Assembly: GCA_002421845.1 (NCBI GenBank)
Contig: DISL01000061.1
Location: forward strand, 1-60,747
DNA: 60,747 bases
From: Epsilonproteobacteria bacterium UBA6211
Lineage (GTDB): Bacteria; Campylobacterota; Campylobacteria; Campylobacterales; Arcobacteraceae
Reading direction: 5' to 3'
Positions 9,413-18,628 of the stretch are shown here, piece after piece. The notes beneath the pieces were generated by a model. That model was not told where the DNA came from. It searched no databases and was given only the letters and a program-made list of their open reading frames with translations. Every line of letters begins with the position of its first letter. The stretch's first letter is position 1. The position numbers and the translations under genes are program-made.

Positions 9413-10980
9413 TTGTCTATACTTAAAACTTCATAATCATCTTTTGAATATATGACTAGTTGAGGCGTATTGTTATATATACTTAAATGAGCTGATTTAA
9501 TCTTTATATGACTCTTTTGCGGTGGTAATATACTGTTACTTTTTACATAAAGTCTTATTGATTTATTGTCTATTCTTAGCTCTTTTTTTACAAAATATCC
9601 GCTAACATCCGTTACTATCTCATTTTGAAGTTGAAAGTTTGAAAAGTCTATATTATTACCTTGGTGGAAATATTTGGTATAGTCTGCAGAGATACCTTTT
9701 GGTATAATATTGCTTATTTGGGTTATCTGTTTTTGTCCATAAAAAAGAGATATTTTATTGACGGTTAAGTCATATATGTTACCTACTTCAAGTTCTTTTG
9801 CATCATTATAAATAAATATGGCTCTGTCATTAGCTTGTTTTATAATAGCTGAATTGGCAGTTTTATACAAAACGATAGCATCTTTGATTGTAAGTGGAGT
9901 TAGAATAGATTCTATCTCATATAAAGATGATATTTTTGATAGGTCAAGTTTTTTTGTGTTATCCACTTTTTTTGGTGTGGTTGTAAACTTTGCATAAATA
10001 GGTAGGTGGTCAGAGTATCCTCTTCTTTTATGAAATCCTTTTTTGTCTATTTGCCATCTTTGAATAAACTCTTTTTGATAAAGATAATAAGGCATAAATA
10101 CACTAAATGAACCATCAACATAATCTATTTCGTTTCCATCAAGTAACGATGTTGATATTATTATAGAATCAGGTGTTTCGTATGAACCTCTAAATCTATA
10201 ACTAAATCTTTTGTATGAAGGGGTTTCGAGCCATAGATTATAGTGTACGTAATCATCACATTCGTATAGATTATCTTTTGTTATAAAAGTGCTATTAATC
10301 GTTGTTTTCAATATATCGTTTATTCCGGCAATGCCGTTGGTATCGTTTAATATTCTATTGTATTTAAACGTATCATATTCGTTATAGTTTGAATTAAAAT
10401 CTCCAAGTATTATATAATCAGTTTCGCAAGGAAGTTGTTTTATTCTTGAATACAAAGCTTTAGCATAAGGAATTCTCGCACTTTCACTAGCATTTTTTGA
10501 ACGCCAGTGATTTGCAAAAACTTTTATTTGTTTGTCTTGTATTTTAATATCAACTTCTAAAATAGGTCTTGAGTGTGGATTTTTTGCATCAATTTCTATA
10601 GTATTGACGTTTAATATTTCATATTTTGAAATTACTGCAATACCTATTGCAGATTTCGGATTTTTGACAAAAGCATTGTATTTGTATTGGGGAACGTATG
10701 CTAGAAGTAAGTCTAAAGCAGTTTGAGATTCTACCTCTTCAAGTGCCAAAATATCAACATTTAAATCATTTATAACCTGAGAAATATTTGTTAGCTTGAC
10801 ATCTAGAGTCTCTTTATTCCAGTTGGTATTATCAGGTATATACTCTTCATATTCCGTGCCGTCATTATTTAAATCAAAAAGATTTTCCACATTATACGTA
10901 GCAACTTTAAATTCAACTGCAATAAGACTTGAAAATAGAAAAATAGATGATAAACAAACCCTAAATATAAAATTTCTCAT
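9409..10980 (-). CDS. Secreted endonuclease/exonuclease/phosphatase-fold protein with C-terminal OB-like domain
   Basis: The protein has 523 residues with a signal peptide (about 1-21). Residues 22-330 form an EEP fold: ATYNVENLF, EEVES, ANHWRSKNA, LGDFNSN and a final YSDHLP, the metal and catalytic positions of DNase I-like enzymes. Residues 340-523 look beta-rich and may be an OB-like module. It is probably an exported nuclease or phosphoesterase; the substrate cannot be told. It starts an operon-like run with murJ and msbA and lies 18 bp from ybeY. Confidence 0.8.
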   Translation of the reverse strand: MRNFIFRVCLSSIFLFSSLIAVEFKVATYNVENLFDLNNDGTEYEEYIPDNTNWNKETLDVKLTNISQVINDLNVDILALEEVESQTALDLLLAYVPQYKYNAFVKNPKSAIGIAVISKYEILNVNTIEIDAKNPHSRPILEVDIKIQDKQIKVFANHWRSKNASESARIPYAKALYSRIKQLPCETDYIILGDFNSNYNEYDTFKYNRILNDTNGIAGINDILKTTINSTFITKDNLYECDDYVHYNLWLETPSYKRFSYRFRGSYETPDSIIISTSLLDGNEIDYVDGSFSVFMPYYLYQKEFIQRWQIDKKGFHKRRGYSDHLPIYAKFTTTPKKVDNTKKLDLSKISSLYEIESILTPLTIKDAIVLYKTANSAIIKQANDRAIFIYNDAKELEVGNIYDLTVNKISLFYGQKQITQISNIIPKGISADYTKYFHQGNNIDFSNFQLQNEIVTDVSGYFVKKELRIDNKSIRLYVKSNSILPPQKSHIKIKSAHLSIYNNTPQLVIYSKDDYEVLSIDK

Positions 10981-10998
10981 ATAATGTATCCAAACATA

Positions 10999-11442
10999 TT
11001 AATCATCGTTTCTTATTATGAGGCTAGAAGGGAGATTGTATTTTTCAATAATACTCTTTTCTTCATCTCTATGCTCCCCAGAGTCAATCTCATGGTCATA
11101 CCCTAAAAGATGCAGTAATCCATGAATATACAAAAGAGTTAATTCTTCGTTGATTGTATGTCCATACTCTTTTGCTTTATCTGATACGTAATCAGCACTT
11201 ATTACTATTGTTCCAAGTGGTGCAAACGGCATATCTTCAAGAGGAAAACTCAAAACATCCGTCGGCTTATCAAAGCCCCTGTGATTTTTATTGAGTTCTT
11301 GAATATAATCATTGTGACATATAATTAACTCTATCTCTTTTTGGGTTAAATCGGTTGTTATTTGGTTGATTAGACTATAATCAAACTCTATGTTTGTTTG
11401 ATTGTCTAAATCAATATTATTCACTACATCTGTCAATACCAA
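10999..11442 (-). CDS. ybeY: Endoribonuclease YbeY (16S rRNA maturation)
   Basis: YbeY is a zinc-dependent RNase that acts in 16S rRNA 3'-end processing and ribosome quality control. The 147-residue protein has the complete metal motif HGLLHLLGYDH and the upstream NKNHRGFDKPTDVLSFP segment. It overlaps the gene upstream by 26 bp, so the two are almost certainly translated from one mRNA. Confidence 0.95.
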   Translation of the reverse strand: MVLTDVVNNIDLDNQTNIEFDYSLINQITTDLTQKEIELIICHNDYIQELNKNHRGFDKPTDVLSFPLEDMPFAPLGTIVISADYVSDKAKEYGHTINEELTLLYIHGLLHLLGYDHEIDSGEHRDEEKSIIEKYNLPSSLIIRNDD

Positions 11443-11692
11443 GCTCCCTCATAAGTTTTTCACAGAACTCTCCGGCATCTCTACTTGAATCACTCGTGTC
11501 AAATTCTATTGAAAAATTACCCTCGTGTTCACTTATGGCTCTTCTTGTTACGCTTGGAAACATTTTGGTCTCTTTTTCTATCTTTCCGATAGCAAGTTGT
11601 ATATCTCTTTTGAAGTCTTCATTGTCATAATCTACCACAAGTCTTAAATACATCTCTTCCATTTGTACTCTAGCACACTTATTTCTAGCCAT
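11417..11692 (-). CDS. Conserved hypothetical protein upstream of ybeY
   Basis: This 91-residue soluble protein has three cysteines and mixed alpha/beta character. I do not recognise a named domain. It overlaps the 5' end of ybeY by 26 bp, so a role linked to ybeY or translation is possible but is only context. No signal peptide is present. Confidence 0.7.
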   Translation of the reverse strand: MARNKCARVQMEEMYLRLVVDYDNEDFKRDIQLAIGKIEKETKMFPSVTRRAISEHEGNFSIEFDTSDSSRDAGEFCEKLMRELGIDRCSE

Positions 11693-11758
11693 TTCAGTAG
11701 TCCTTTTAATTAAATAAATTACAAGTAATATTATAGCCTATAGCTTATTAAATATTAA

Positions 11759-12027
11759 AGGACACCTCTAAAATTTGTATATTTCATAGAAGAGGAAAAT
11801 AAACTTGAGATTTTGTCAAAAAAATTTTTCAAGCTACTTGTAAGTAACTTTAAAAATTTTTTTGGTGAAATATCTGTTTATTTTACCTTCCCTACGGGCT
11901 TTGGATACTTTTTACTAAACTTCGTTGAAGTCTTTTGTATTACAACAAGTAGTACTTCAAGCCTTCGCCTTGTTTAGTTAAAAAAGTATCCTAAAGCTAT
12001 GAACATACAAATTTTTTGAGTTGCCCT
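11759..12027. repeat. Nested inverted-repeat element (MITE-like or structured RNA) in the radA 3' flank
   Basis: No gene fits between 11,693 and 12,025. The ends form an inverted repeat: AGGACACCTCTAAAATTTGT at 11759 against AGGGCAACTCAAAAAATTTG read from 12027 on the other strand, continuing to CATAG on both sides. Inside are two further stems. One pairs AAAATAAAC (11795) with GTTTATTTT (11876) and contains AAAAAAATTTTT pairs and a near-palindrome around 11840. The second pairs GGATACTTTTTACTAAAC (11903) with GTTTAGTTAAAAAAGTATCC (11972). The radA stop lies inside the right end. Confidence 0.75.
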
Positions 12028-13375
12028 AAAATAACTCTATCATTTTTGCAACTTCATCTACTGCAAAACATTTCATATCTATTTTGATGCTGGGCTTTGT
12101 AGCGATGATTGCTTTTGTGATACCTTGTGCAGAAGCTTCTTTGAGTCTGTTTTCCATTGAATATACATCTTTTATTTCACCTGTTAGGCTCACTTCTCCT
12201 ATAAAAACGGATTCTTTGGAAATAGGGCGATTTCTAAAAGAGCTAATAATAGCAGCAATGACCGCCAAGTCAGCAGAACTCTCTTTTATTTTCATTCCAC
12301 CGCTTATGTTCACAAATACGTCATATCGATTAAACGGTAAGTCTAGCTTTTTTTCAAGGAGTGCTAAAAGCATAGTAAGACGATTTGAATCAAATCCAGT
12401 TGCACTTCTTTTTGGATTTGGGAACGTACTTTCACAAACAAGTGCTTGAACTTCAAGTATTATGGCACGGCTTCCTTCCATGGCTACGCTAAGAGCTGAT
12501 CCTGCTTGAGGCTTTGTTTTGTCAAAAAACTTTGAAGCTATCTCTTTTGCACTTATTAGCCCACTTTCCGTCATTTCAAAAATACCTATTTCACTAGTAC
12601 TTCCGAAACGATTTTTAAATCCTCTTAGCATCCTTATCTCTTTACTCGTTTCACCCTCAAAGTATAACACGGTATCAACCATATGTTCTAGTACCCTAGG
12701 ACCTGCTATGGAGCCGTCTTTTGTTATATGTCCTATTATAAACATTGCTATACTTGAGTCTTTTGCTTTTCTCATTAACTCAAATGTTATTTCACGCACT
12801 TGCGATACGCTACCGGGAGCAGAAGTTATAGAGTCTGAATAGATAGTTTGTATTGAGTCGATAATAGCTATTTCATAGTTTTGTCTTAAAAATTCATCCA
12901 TAATCTCTTCAAGTTTTATTTCACTTAGTAAAAATAAGTTATCATCATTTGCTTCAAGTCTGTTTGCTCTCATCTTTATTTGACCGGCAGATTCTTCACC
13001 GCTTACGTATAATACTTTTTTACCGCTTTTAGCTAGGTTTCCGGCAACTTTAAGGAGTAGGGTGGATTTTCCTACACCTGGACTTCCTCCAACTAGAGTT
13101 AAACTCCCAGGAACTATCCCACCGCCTAATACAAGGTCGAATTCATTATCAAAACTACTAAATCTAGTTACGTTATCTTGTTCTATTTGAGTTATTGGAA
13201 GGGCTTTTGATGACGAAGTAACAGCTTTAGAAATTTGCTTTATGGTTTCTATTTGTGCTGAGTTTAGTTCTATAAAACTATCCCATCCTCCACAATTAGG
13301 ACATTTGCCTAGCCACTTTTGAGCCTGAAAGCCACAATGCTGACATTCAAAAATTGTATTCTTTTTTTTTGCCAA
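12026..13375 (-). CDS. radA: DNA repair ATPase RadA
   Basis: RadA helps branch migration and processing of recombination intermediates. The 449-residue protein has all family blocks: N-terminal zinc finger C-x2-C...C-x2-C (CQHCGF, CPNCGG), Walker A GGSPGVGKST near residue 97, the RadA-specific KNRFG near 248, and a Lon-like C-terminal domain (SGGMKIKESSADLAVIAA). It is preceded by envC with a 10-bp gap. The last codons extend into the inverted-repeat element at 11759-12027. Confidence 0.97.
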   Translation of the reverse strand: MAKKKNTIFECQHCGFQAQKWLGKCPNCGGWDSFIELNSAQIETIKQISKAVTSSSKALPITQIEQDNVTRFSSFDNEFDLVLGGGIVPGSLTLVGGSPGVGKSTLLLKVAGNLAKSGKKVLYVSGEESAGQIKMRANRLEANDDNLFLLSEIKLEEIMDEFLRQNYEIAIIDSIQTIYSDSITSAPGSVSQVREITFELMRKAKDSSIAMFIIGHITKDGSIAGPRVLEHMVDTVLYFEGETSKEIRMLRGFKNRFGSTSEIGIFEMTESGLISAKEIASKFFDKTKPQAGSALSVAMEGSRAIILEVQALVCESTFPNPKRSATGFDSNRLTMLLALLEKKLDLPFNRYDVFVNISGGMKIKESSADLAVIAAIISSFRNRPISKESVFIGEVSLTGEIKDVYSMENRLKEASAQGITKAIIATKPSIKIDMKCFAVDEVAKMIELF

Positions 13376-13385
13376 AATTTATCCT

Positions 13386-14696
13386 TTAATTGTCAAAAAG
13401 TTCAACAGGATTTATAAAAGCACTATTTATAATAGCTTGAAATACCAAAGAATCTTTGACTCTTCCTATTGCATACCCTTGTTTTACAAGTTTATTTTGT
13501 TCTATTGTAGGTGATATTTGTTCTAGGTTTGAATATACGGTATGTAAGCCGTTGGCATGTTCTATAATAATAGTATTATCAGATGAATTTGCACTAGTTT
13601 TGATATAAACAACTTTTCCGTTAAGGACGCTATAAACCTTTGTATCAACGGTTTTTGGTGTCATGGTGATTGAGTCGTTAAAAAGTTCGATTTTATATAT
13701 AGGGTCGTGATATTTACCGAATTTTTTGACAATATTATAAGATGATAAAGGTGATATTGTCTTTGCACCTTTGTATTTTGTTGTCTCCACACCCTTGACC
13801 GACGAACCTATTTGTTTGACCTGAAAATCTACGTTTTCAAGTGTTGGAGATTTCATACCGGCATTATTTTGTGGCTCATAAGCTAAAGATTTATCGTCAC
13901 TAACCCTTTTTTTTCTTTCTTCTTCAGCTTTTTTAGATGCCAATGCTTTTTCTTGTTCTTTTTTGCTCTCTTCTTTTTTTATAATGTTAAGTTTTTGAAG
14001 TAGTGAGTTTAGTTCATTTTGTTTGTCGATTATGCTTTTTAGTTGTGCTTGGTACTCTTTATGTTTAGATTCCAAACTGGCAACATTTTGTTCTTGTTTT
14101 TTCAAAAGTATAGCAAGTTCTTTTCTTTTTTTCTCATTTTGGTCTATGAAAGATTGTAATTTCTCAATTTGTTTTTGATTTTCTTCTTGATTTTGTGTAA
14201 TTTGTAAATACCGTACGTCAAGTTTTTTAATCTCTTCTAGCGTATTTTCAAGAAGTAAAGAGTACATCTCTTTATCGATGAGTTCTTCTATTGTTTTATT
14301 AGAAGAGTGTTGAATTCCAAGAGATATTGCGAATTCATTAATTATCGTAGATACGATAGCCTCTTCTTGATTTTTTTTGTCTTGAAGAAGTGTGTCTGCA
14401 TTTTTCTTTAATAGTGCTATTTCTTCTTTTGCAGAAGATAGTTTGTTGTGATCTTCTGATATGATTTTTTCCAATTCATTGACATCTTTACTAACCCTTT
14501 GAAGCTCATTGTTTTGAATAAGAATCTCTTTGGCAAGAAGTTGAATTTTGATATTTGTTTCACTCTCAATGTTTTTACTTTCTGTTAAAACATTTTTATT
14601 TTGATTGATTTGTTCATCGATATTTTTCACATTGGCACTTGCATATATGCAAAATATAACAATGAATGCAGTAGCGTACTTAAAAAATATATTCAT
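13386..14696 (-). CDS. envC: EnvC-type murein hydrolase activator with degenerate LytM domain
   Basis: The 436-residue exported protein has a signal peptide (about 1-22), a long lysine/glutamate-rich coiled coil (about 25-250), a short linker and a C-terminal M23/LytM-like domain (about 310-430). The catalytic metal ligands of true M23 peptidases are not seen: the first H...D motif is absent and the HxH motif reads YSNL after HANGLHTV. This matches EnvC-like proteins, which activate amidases during cell separation under FtsEX control. Its position directly after ftsX on the same strand supports that role. Confidence 0.88.
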   Translation of the reverse strand: MNIFFKYATAFIVIFCIYASANVKNIDEQINQNKNVLTESKNIESETNIKIQLLAKEILIQNNELQRVSKDVNELEKIISEDHNKLSSAKEEIALLKKNADTLLQDKKNQEEAIVSTIINEFAISLGIQHSSNKTIEELIDKEMYSLLLENTLEEIKKLDVRYLQITQNQEENQKQIEKLQSFIDQNEKKRKELAILLKKQEQNVASLESKHKEYQAQLKSIIDKQNELNSLLQKLNIIKKEESKKEQEKALASKKAEEERKKRVSDDKSLAYEPQNNAGMKSPTLENVDFQVKQIGSSVKGVETTKYKGAKTISPLSSYNIVKKFGKYHDPIYKIELFNDSITMTPKTVDTKVYSVLNGKVVYIKTSANSSDNTIIIEHANGLHTVYSNLEQISPTIEQNKLVKQGYAIGRVKDSLVFQAIINSAFINPVELFDN

Positions 14697-14702
14697 GTTA
14701 TT

Positions 14703-15521
14703 TTAGTTGGGCTTTATTTTTAGCTTTGTTAGTACGCCGAATATTGAAACAAAAGATATTGCCAAAGATGCCAATAGAAGTTTTGCAGATTCGTACCAAA
14801 TATTGAAATTTATAGTCGTAATCTCTTTTAAATCCTCCGAAAAAATCAAAGAGCTATTTTGACTAAATAAAACTATGAAAATCACTACTATAAAGCTAGA
14901 TAAAATTGAACTAAAAAATGTTAAAACAATTATAGGTTTGGCACTATAAAGTAAAGACGCACCATGTAACTTCATAATTGCTATACGTTCTTTATGCTCA
15001 TAAAACCATATTTTGACTTGTTTCGAGATAATCAAAATTGCAAAAAGTGCTATTATTACGTATAATATAAAGACTATTTTTGCACTTAGCACAAGTAAAG
15101 AGTATATTTGCCCGTGATTTTTTGAAAATGTCTCTATTTGATAAACCGAAGGTTTGTTTTTAAGCTCTTCCATAATAACATCAAGTTGTGATGTAGTAGG
15201 GAATTGTTTGAGATAAACTTGATAAAAATAAGGTAGTCTTTGGTCAAGAAAACGTAATGAATTTTGAGTAAGTCTATTTTTGAAACTAGCTATGATTTTA
15301 TTTCTATCTATAGGTACTATTTGATCTACGTCTATTCCACCTAGTGTTGCTATATCTCCAGCAGCCAAAGGTGTTTTTGTAACTATCACTATAGAATAAT
15401 CATTTCTGATTTTTTCTTGATATGTCTCAACGGCACTCGATACTATAGTAAATATAGTAAGAGCAAATAACATCGTAATAAGAGGGATACAAAATGAGAT
15501 AAGGTTTTTAAGAAACTTCAT
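14703..15521 (-). CDS. ftsX: Cell division protein FtsX
   Basis: FtsX is the membrane part of the FtsEX complex that passes divisome signals to periplasmic hydrolases. The 272-residue protein has one N-terminal membrane helix (about 10-30), a periplasmic domain to about 140, and three helices at the C terminus, the family layout. It overlaps ftsE by 14 bp and is followed 6 bp later by the EnvC-like gene, its expected partner. Confidence 0.93.
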   Translation of the reverse strand: MKFLKNLISFCIPLITMLFALTIFTIVSSAVETYQEKIRNDYSIVIVTKTPLAAGDIATLGGIDVDQIVPIDRNKIIASFKNRLTQNSLRFLDQRLPYFYQVYLKQFPTTSQLDVIMEELKNKPSVYQIETFSKNHGQIYSLLVLSAKIVFILYVIIALFAILIISKQVKIWFYEHKERIAIMKLHGASLLYSAKPIIVLTFFSSILSSFIVVIFIVLFSQNSSLIFSEDLKEITTINFNIWYESAKLLLASLAISFVSIFGVLTKLKIKPN

Positions 15522-16170
15522 ATATTACCCCATCTTCTATCGAAAGTTGTCTAAAGTTGAGCCCAAAGTTTTTAGGTACTCTGTGTGTTACTACAACAAC
15601 GGTAATACCTAATTGTTCATTTGCACCTTTTAGGAGATTCCATACTACTTCAGCTGAGTAATCATCAAGATTACCTGTAGGCTCGTCCGCAAGAATTACT
15701 TTTGGATTATGAGCTATTGCTCTAGCAACAGCAATACGTTGTTGTTCGCCACCGCTAAGTTCTGCCGGATAATATCCGACCCTATGGCTTAGTTTTACAT
15801 GATTCAAAAGTTTTAAAGCTTGTTCGTATGATACATCTTTTGAATAACCGTTAATCATAAGAGGTAACATAATGTTTTGTTCTATCGTCCACTCTTTGAT
15901 AAGCTTGTAATCTTGAAACACTATACCTATATCACGTCTTAATCTTTTCAAATTACCGTTAGATACATTTTTAAGATTTATACCGTTTATTTCCAAATCA
16001 CCGTGTCTAAGTATAATATCACCATATAGTGATTTCAACAAAGTTGATTTGCCCATACCGCTTGTTCCGCCGATAAATACAAATTCTTGGTTTTTTATAT
16101 GGAAATTACCTTTTTTTATAATAAATCTATCTTTATCGTAAGAGAGATATATGTCTTTTGCTTTAATCAT
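15508..16170 (-). CDS. ftsE: Cell division ATP-binding protein FtsE
   Basis: FtsE is the cytoplasmic ATPase of FtsEX. The 220-residue protein has Walker A GGTSGMGKSTLLKSL near residue 34, Q-loop GIVFQDYKLI, signature LSGGEQQR, Walker B VILADEPTGNLD and the H-loop VVTHR. Its start overlaps the end of trmB by 8 bp and its end overlaps ftsX by 14 bp, so the three are translated from one mRNA. Confidence 0.95.
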   Translation of the reverse strand: MIKAKDIYLSYDKDRFIIKKGNFHIKNQEFVFIGGTSGMGKSTLLKSLYGDIILRHGDLEINGINLKNVSNGNLKRLRRDIGIVFQDYKLIKEWTIEQNIMLPLMINGYSKDVSYEQALKLLNHVKLSHRVGYYPAELSGGEQQRIAVARAIAHNPKVILADEPTGNLDDYSAEVVWNLLKGANEQLGITVVVVTHRVPKNFGLNFRQLSIEDGVIYEVS

Positions 16171-17341
16171 TGGTCAAAAACTCATTTATTTTTTGGTGTG
16201 CTTTGAGATTTGCTTTTGTCGCAAGAGGGTTCCCTTGGAAATATCTTGCTTTTGTATCATCAATAAGTATAAACTTACTGACAGGCTTATTGAAACTTCC
16301 GAAAGTCACTTCAACAAGCATAGAATTGTCGTTTATTATAAAAATATTTTCAAAATGAACAAAAAAATCATTCTTTACGATAGATTTTTTTGGAAGTCTT
16401 TTTTCTAAATTTACGATATTAATTTTATCAAAATCAAAAGAATGTTTAATATCTATTTGATCCGATATTACCTTGTTTGTTAAAGTTAAGTCATAGATGT
16501 TTTTACCTTGTTTTTTCCATCTATCCTCATATTTACTGCTTACTTCCAAATCTTTATTAATATCAATGCTTATGCTACACTTTGATAATTGTGTCAAAAT
16601 AGAGAGTCCAAAGTCAAAATATTCTCTACTATCAGTTCTTAATTCTAAAGTGCCATCAACCTTTAAAACTCTTAGTGATTCATCTACAAATTCTTGGCTA
16701 AAAACTCGTCTATGCGGTTTTTTCTCCCAAGGTACTGGAAAATGTACGAAAATTTTTCCTACGCTATTTGAGTTCAGAAATTCTAAAAATAATCTTGCAT
16801 CATAATTAAGAATTAATACATTTTTAATCTCTTGTAACTCTATTTGCTTTAATACTTGCTCTATGGAAGGTGTATGTATTTCGAGTCCCACAAAAGTAAT
16901 ATCAGGATTTTTCTTTGCTTGATAAAGTAGATGTCTTCCGCTACCAAAGCCAATTTCTACCCATACTTCTTGTGATGGATTGAAATTATTAGTAAAATAA
17001 TCTATCTCTTTTAGAAATTCATTACTTTGTTTGGTATTGTCTTTTAAATTGCTAATATTTTCAAATACTGTTTTTACTCCATATAGTTCTTTGAAGTCTT
17101 GTAATACTTTTTTTATAACATAGGCTTTTGAAGGTCTTGTGGACTTGTCAGCTTTTAGTATCTCAAATTTAGTATATTCTTTTGAATCTTTCTCTTTCTT
17201 TGTTAGTAGTAGCTCCGTATCCTTTGTTTTGACCATTATTTTTGATTCGTGTGGAGATACTGCCTCACACACGAACTCCGTATCAACGGATTTTTTAGGG
17301 ATTAACGGAACAGTTAATTTTTCAAATACTATATGGGGCAT
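16163..17341 (-). CDS. trmB: tRNA (guanine46-N7)-methyltransferase TrmB, long form
   Basis: TrmB places m7G at position 46 of tRNAs. The catalytic block is at about 120-260: VEIGFGSGRHLLYQAK (SAM loop), FVGLEIH, VHFPVPWEKKPHRRVF and LRTDSREYFDF. With 392 residues it is much longer than E. coli TrmB (about 240); extra N- and C-terminal domains of this kind are usual in the Campylobacterota. It overlaps ftsE by 8 bp and lies 3 bp after the lipoprotein gene, so it heads into the division operon. Confidence 0.93.
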   Translation of the reverse strand: MPHIVFEKLTVPLIPKKSVDTEFVCEAVSPHESKIMVKTKDTELLLTKKEKDSKEYTKFEILKADKSTRPSKAYVIKKVLQDFKELYGVKTVFENISNLKDNTKQSNEFLKEIDYFTNNFNPSQEVWVEIGFGSGRHLLYQAKKNPDITFVGLEIHTPSIEQVLKQIELQEIKNVLILNYDARLFLEFLNSNSVGKIFVHFPVPWEKKPHRRVFSQEFVDESLRVLKVDGTLELRTDSREYFDFGLSILTQLSKCSISIDINKDLEVSSKYEDRWKKQGKNIYDLTLTNKVISDQIDIKHSFDFDKINIVNLEKRLPKKSIVKNDFFVHFENIFIINDNSMLVEVTFGSFNKPVSKFILIDDTKARYFQGNPLATKANLKAHQKINEFLTND

Positions 17342-17344
17342 TGA

Positions 17345-18628
17345 TTACTTAACCTCTGGTAATTTAGGTAAAATCAAAGGTGTCTCTTTGGTTTGTTCAG
17401 AATGTAAACCGTACTCATCAACCGCTTGAATAGAATATTGGTATTCAACTCCTCTTACTATATCTCTATCTTCAAATCTTAATCCTTGAATATTCTCTAT
17501 TTTTTCTACTTTTTTAGAGAAGAAACCAGTTTTGATAGTTTTATAAATATTATAACTTCTTGCTCTATTGTCACCTGCTACCCAGTTGATTATTGCTCTT
17601 TCACCTTGAATTTGAGCCAATGTAATCACAGGTCTTGTAGGTTTTGTAAGAGTTGAACCCATTGTAGGTGTTAAGTTCATAGCAGATTCAAGTTTATCTT
17701 TGTCTATAGAACTAACTTTGTAAAACTTAACTTCACCATCATTGTTTAGCATATGTGAATAGCTCAATGTTGAAGCAGAAACGGTTGCTAACTCACTATA
17801 GTACCCATCAACATTATTTGATACATATACTTTATAAGAAACTACATCGCTTGTATTTGAAGGCTCCCATCTTAAATCAACTCTTCTAGGTAAATCTTTT
17901 GTAGCATAAAGGTTTTTTATATCTTCAGGTAGAGGTTTTGTGTTTGCTCTTGCAATTTCACTAGGTTTTGAAACAATATTATCAAATGTAACAGATTTTA
18001 TTCTATACATATAAATTTCGTTACTACCTAATCCTGTATCTATATATTCTACATTTAGTCTGCCTGAAACTTTTTCTATTTCTTTCCATTTTGAAGTAGT
18101 GTTATCTGTTCTTTCGATTAGATAATCTTTTACTCTTTCACTTTGGTGAGGTCTCCAAAGAATTTTGATTTGTTTTGGCATATTACTGATAGCAACTATA
18201 TAGCTAACAGATTCTAAAAGAGGTTGAGTCTGAACCATAACGCTTTTACTCGGTTGAGATTCTTTGCCGTCTTCTTTAACTGCAGTCATTGCATAAAGAT
18301 ATTTTGTATTCGGTTCAAGTTTAGTATCCACATAATGTGTTATAAATCTATTTTTAATGGTTGCTACTTTTACTAATTTATCACCGTCTTTTTGTAGATT
18401 TGATCTATAAAGATTGTATCCGACAACGCCGGTATTTTCATGTCTTCCCCATTCAAAAGCAACGGAAGTCATATCCGGAATTGTTCTTATTAAAGAAGCA
18501 TCCATTACTTCAAGGCTTTGGTCAAACGTTTGAGGTGCTGGTTGTGGAGTTATAGGATTATTTACAGTACATCCACTGATCGCTAATATTAAAACAACTG
18601 ATGATGTTATCTTGAGAAATTTTTTCAT
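17345..18628 (-). CDS. Fibronectin type III-repeat lipoprotein
   Basis: This 427-residue protein carries a lipobox (LAISGC, lipidated Cys at about 20) and then four fibronectin-type III-like modules of about 90 residues, recognisable by repeated VAFEWGRHENTGVVGYNLYR, ILWRPHQSERVKDYLIER, LRWEPSNTSDVVSYKVYV and INWVAGDNRARSYNIYK patterns. It is likely to be anchored in the envelope. The function is unknown. Its 5' end overlaps the 3' end of rluD by 71 bp on the same strand, an unusually long overlap. Confidence 0.85.
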   Translation of the reverse strand: MKKFLKITSSVVLILAISGCTVNNPITPQPAPQTFDQSLEVMDASLIRTIPDMTSVAFEWGRHENTGVVGYNLYRSNLQKDGDKLVKVATIKNRFITHYVDTKLEPNTKYLYAMTAVKEDGKESQPSKSVMVQTQPLLESVSYIVAISNMPKQIKILWRPHQSERVKDYLIERTDNTTSKWKEIEKVSGRLNVEYIDTGLGSNEIYMYRIKSVTFDNIVSKPSEIARANTKPLPEDIKNLYATKDLPRRVDLRWEPSNTSDVVSYKVYVSNNVDGYYSELATVSASTLSYSHMLNNDGEVKFYKVSSIDKDKLESAMNLTPTMGSTLTKPTRPVITLAQIQGERAIINWVAGDNRARSYNIYKTIKTGFFSKKVEKIENIQGLRFEDRDIVRGVEYQYSIQAVDEYGLHSEQTKETPLILPKLPEVK

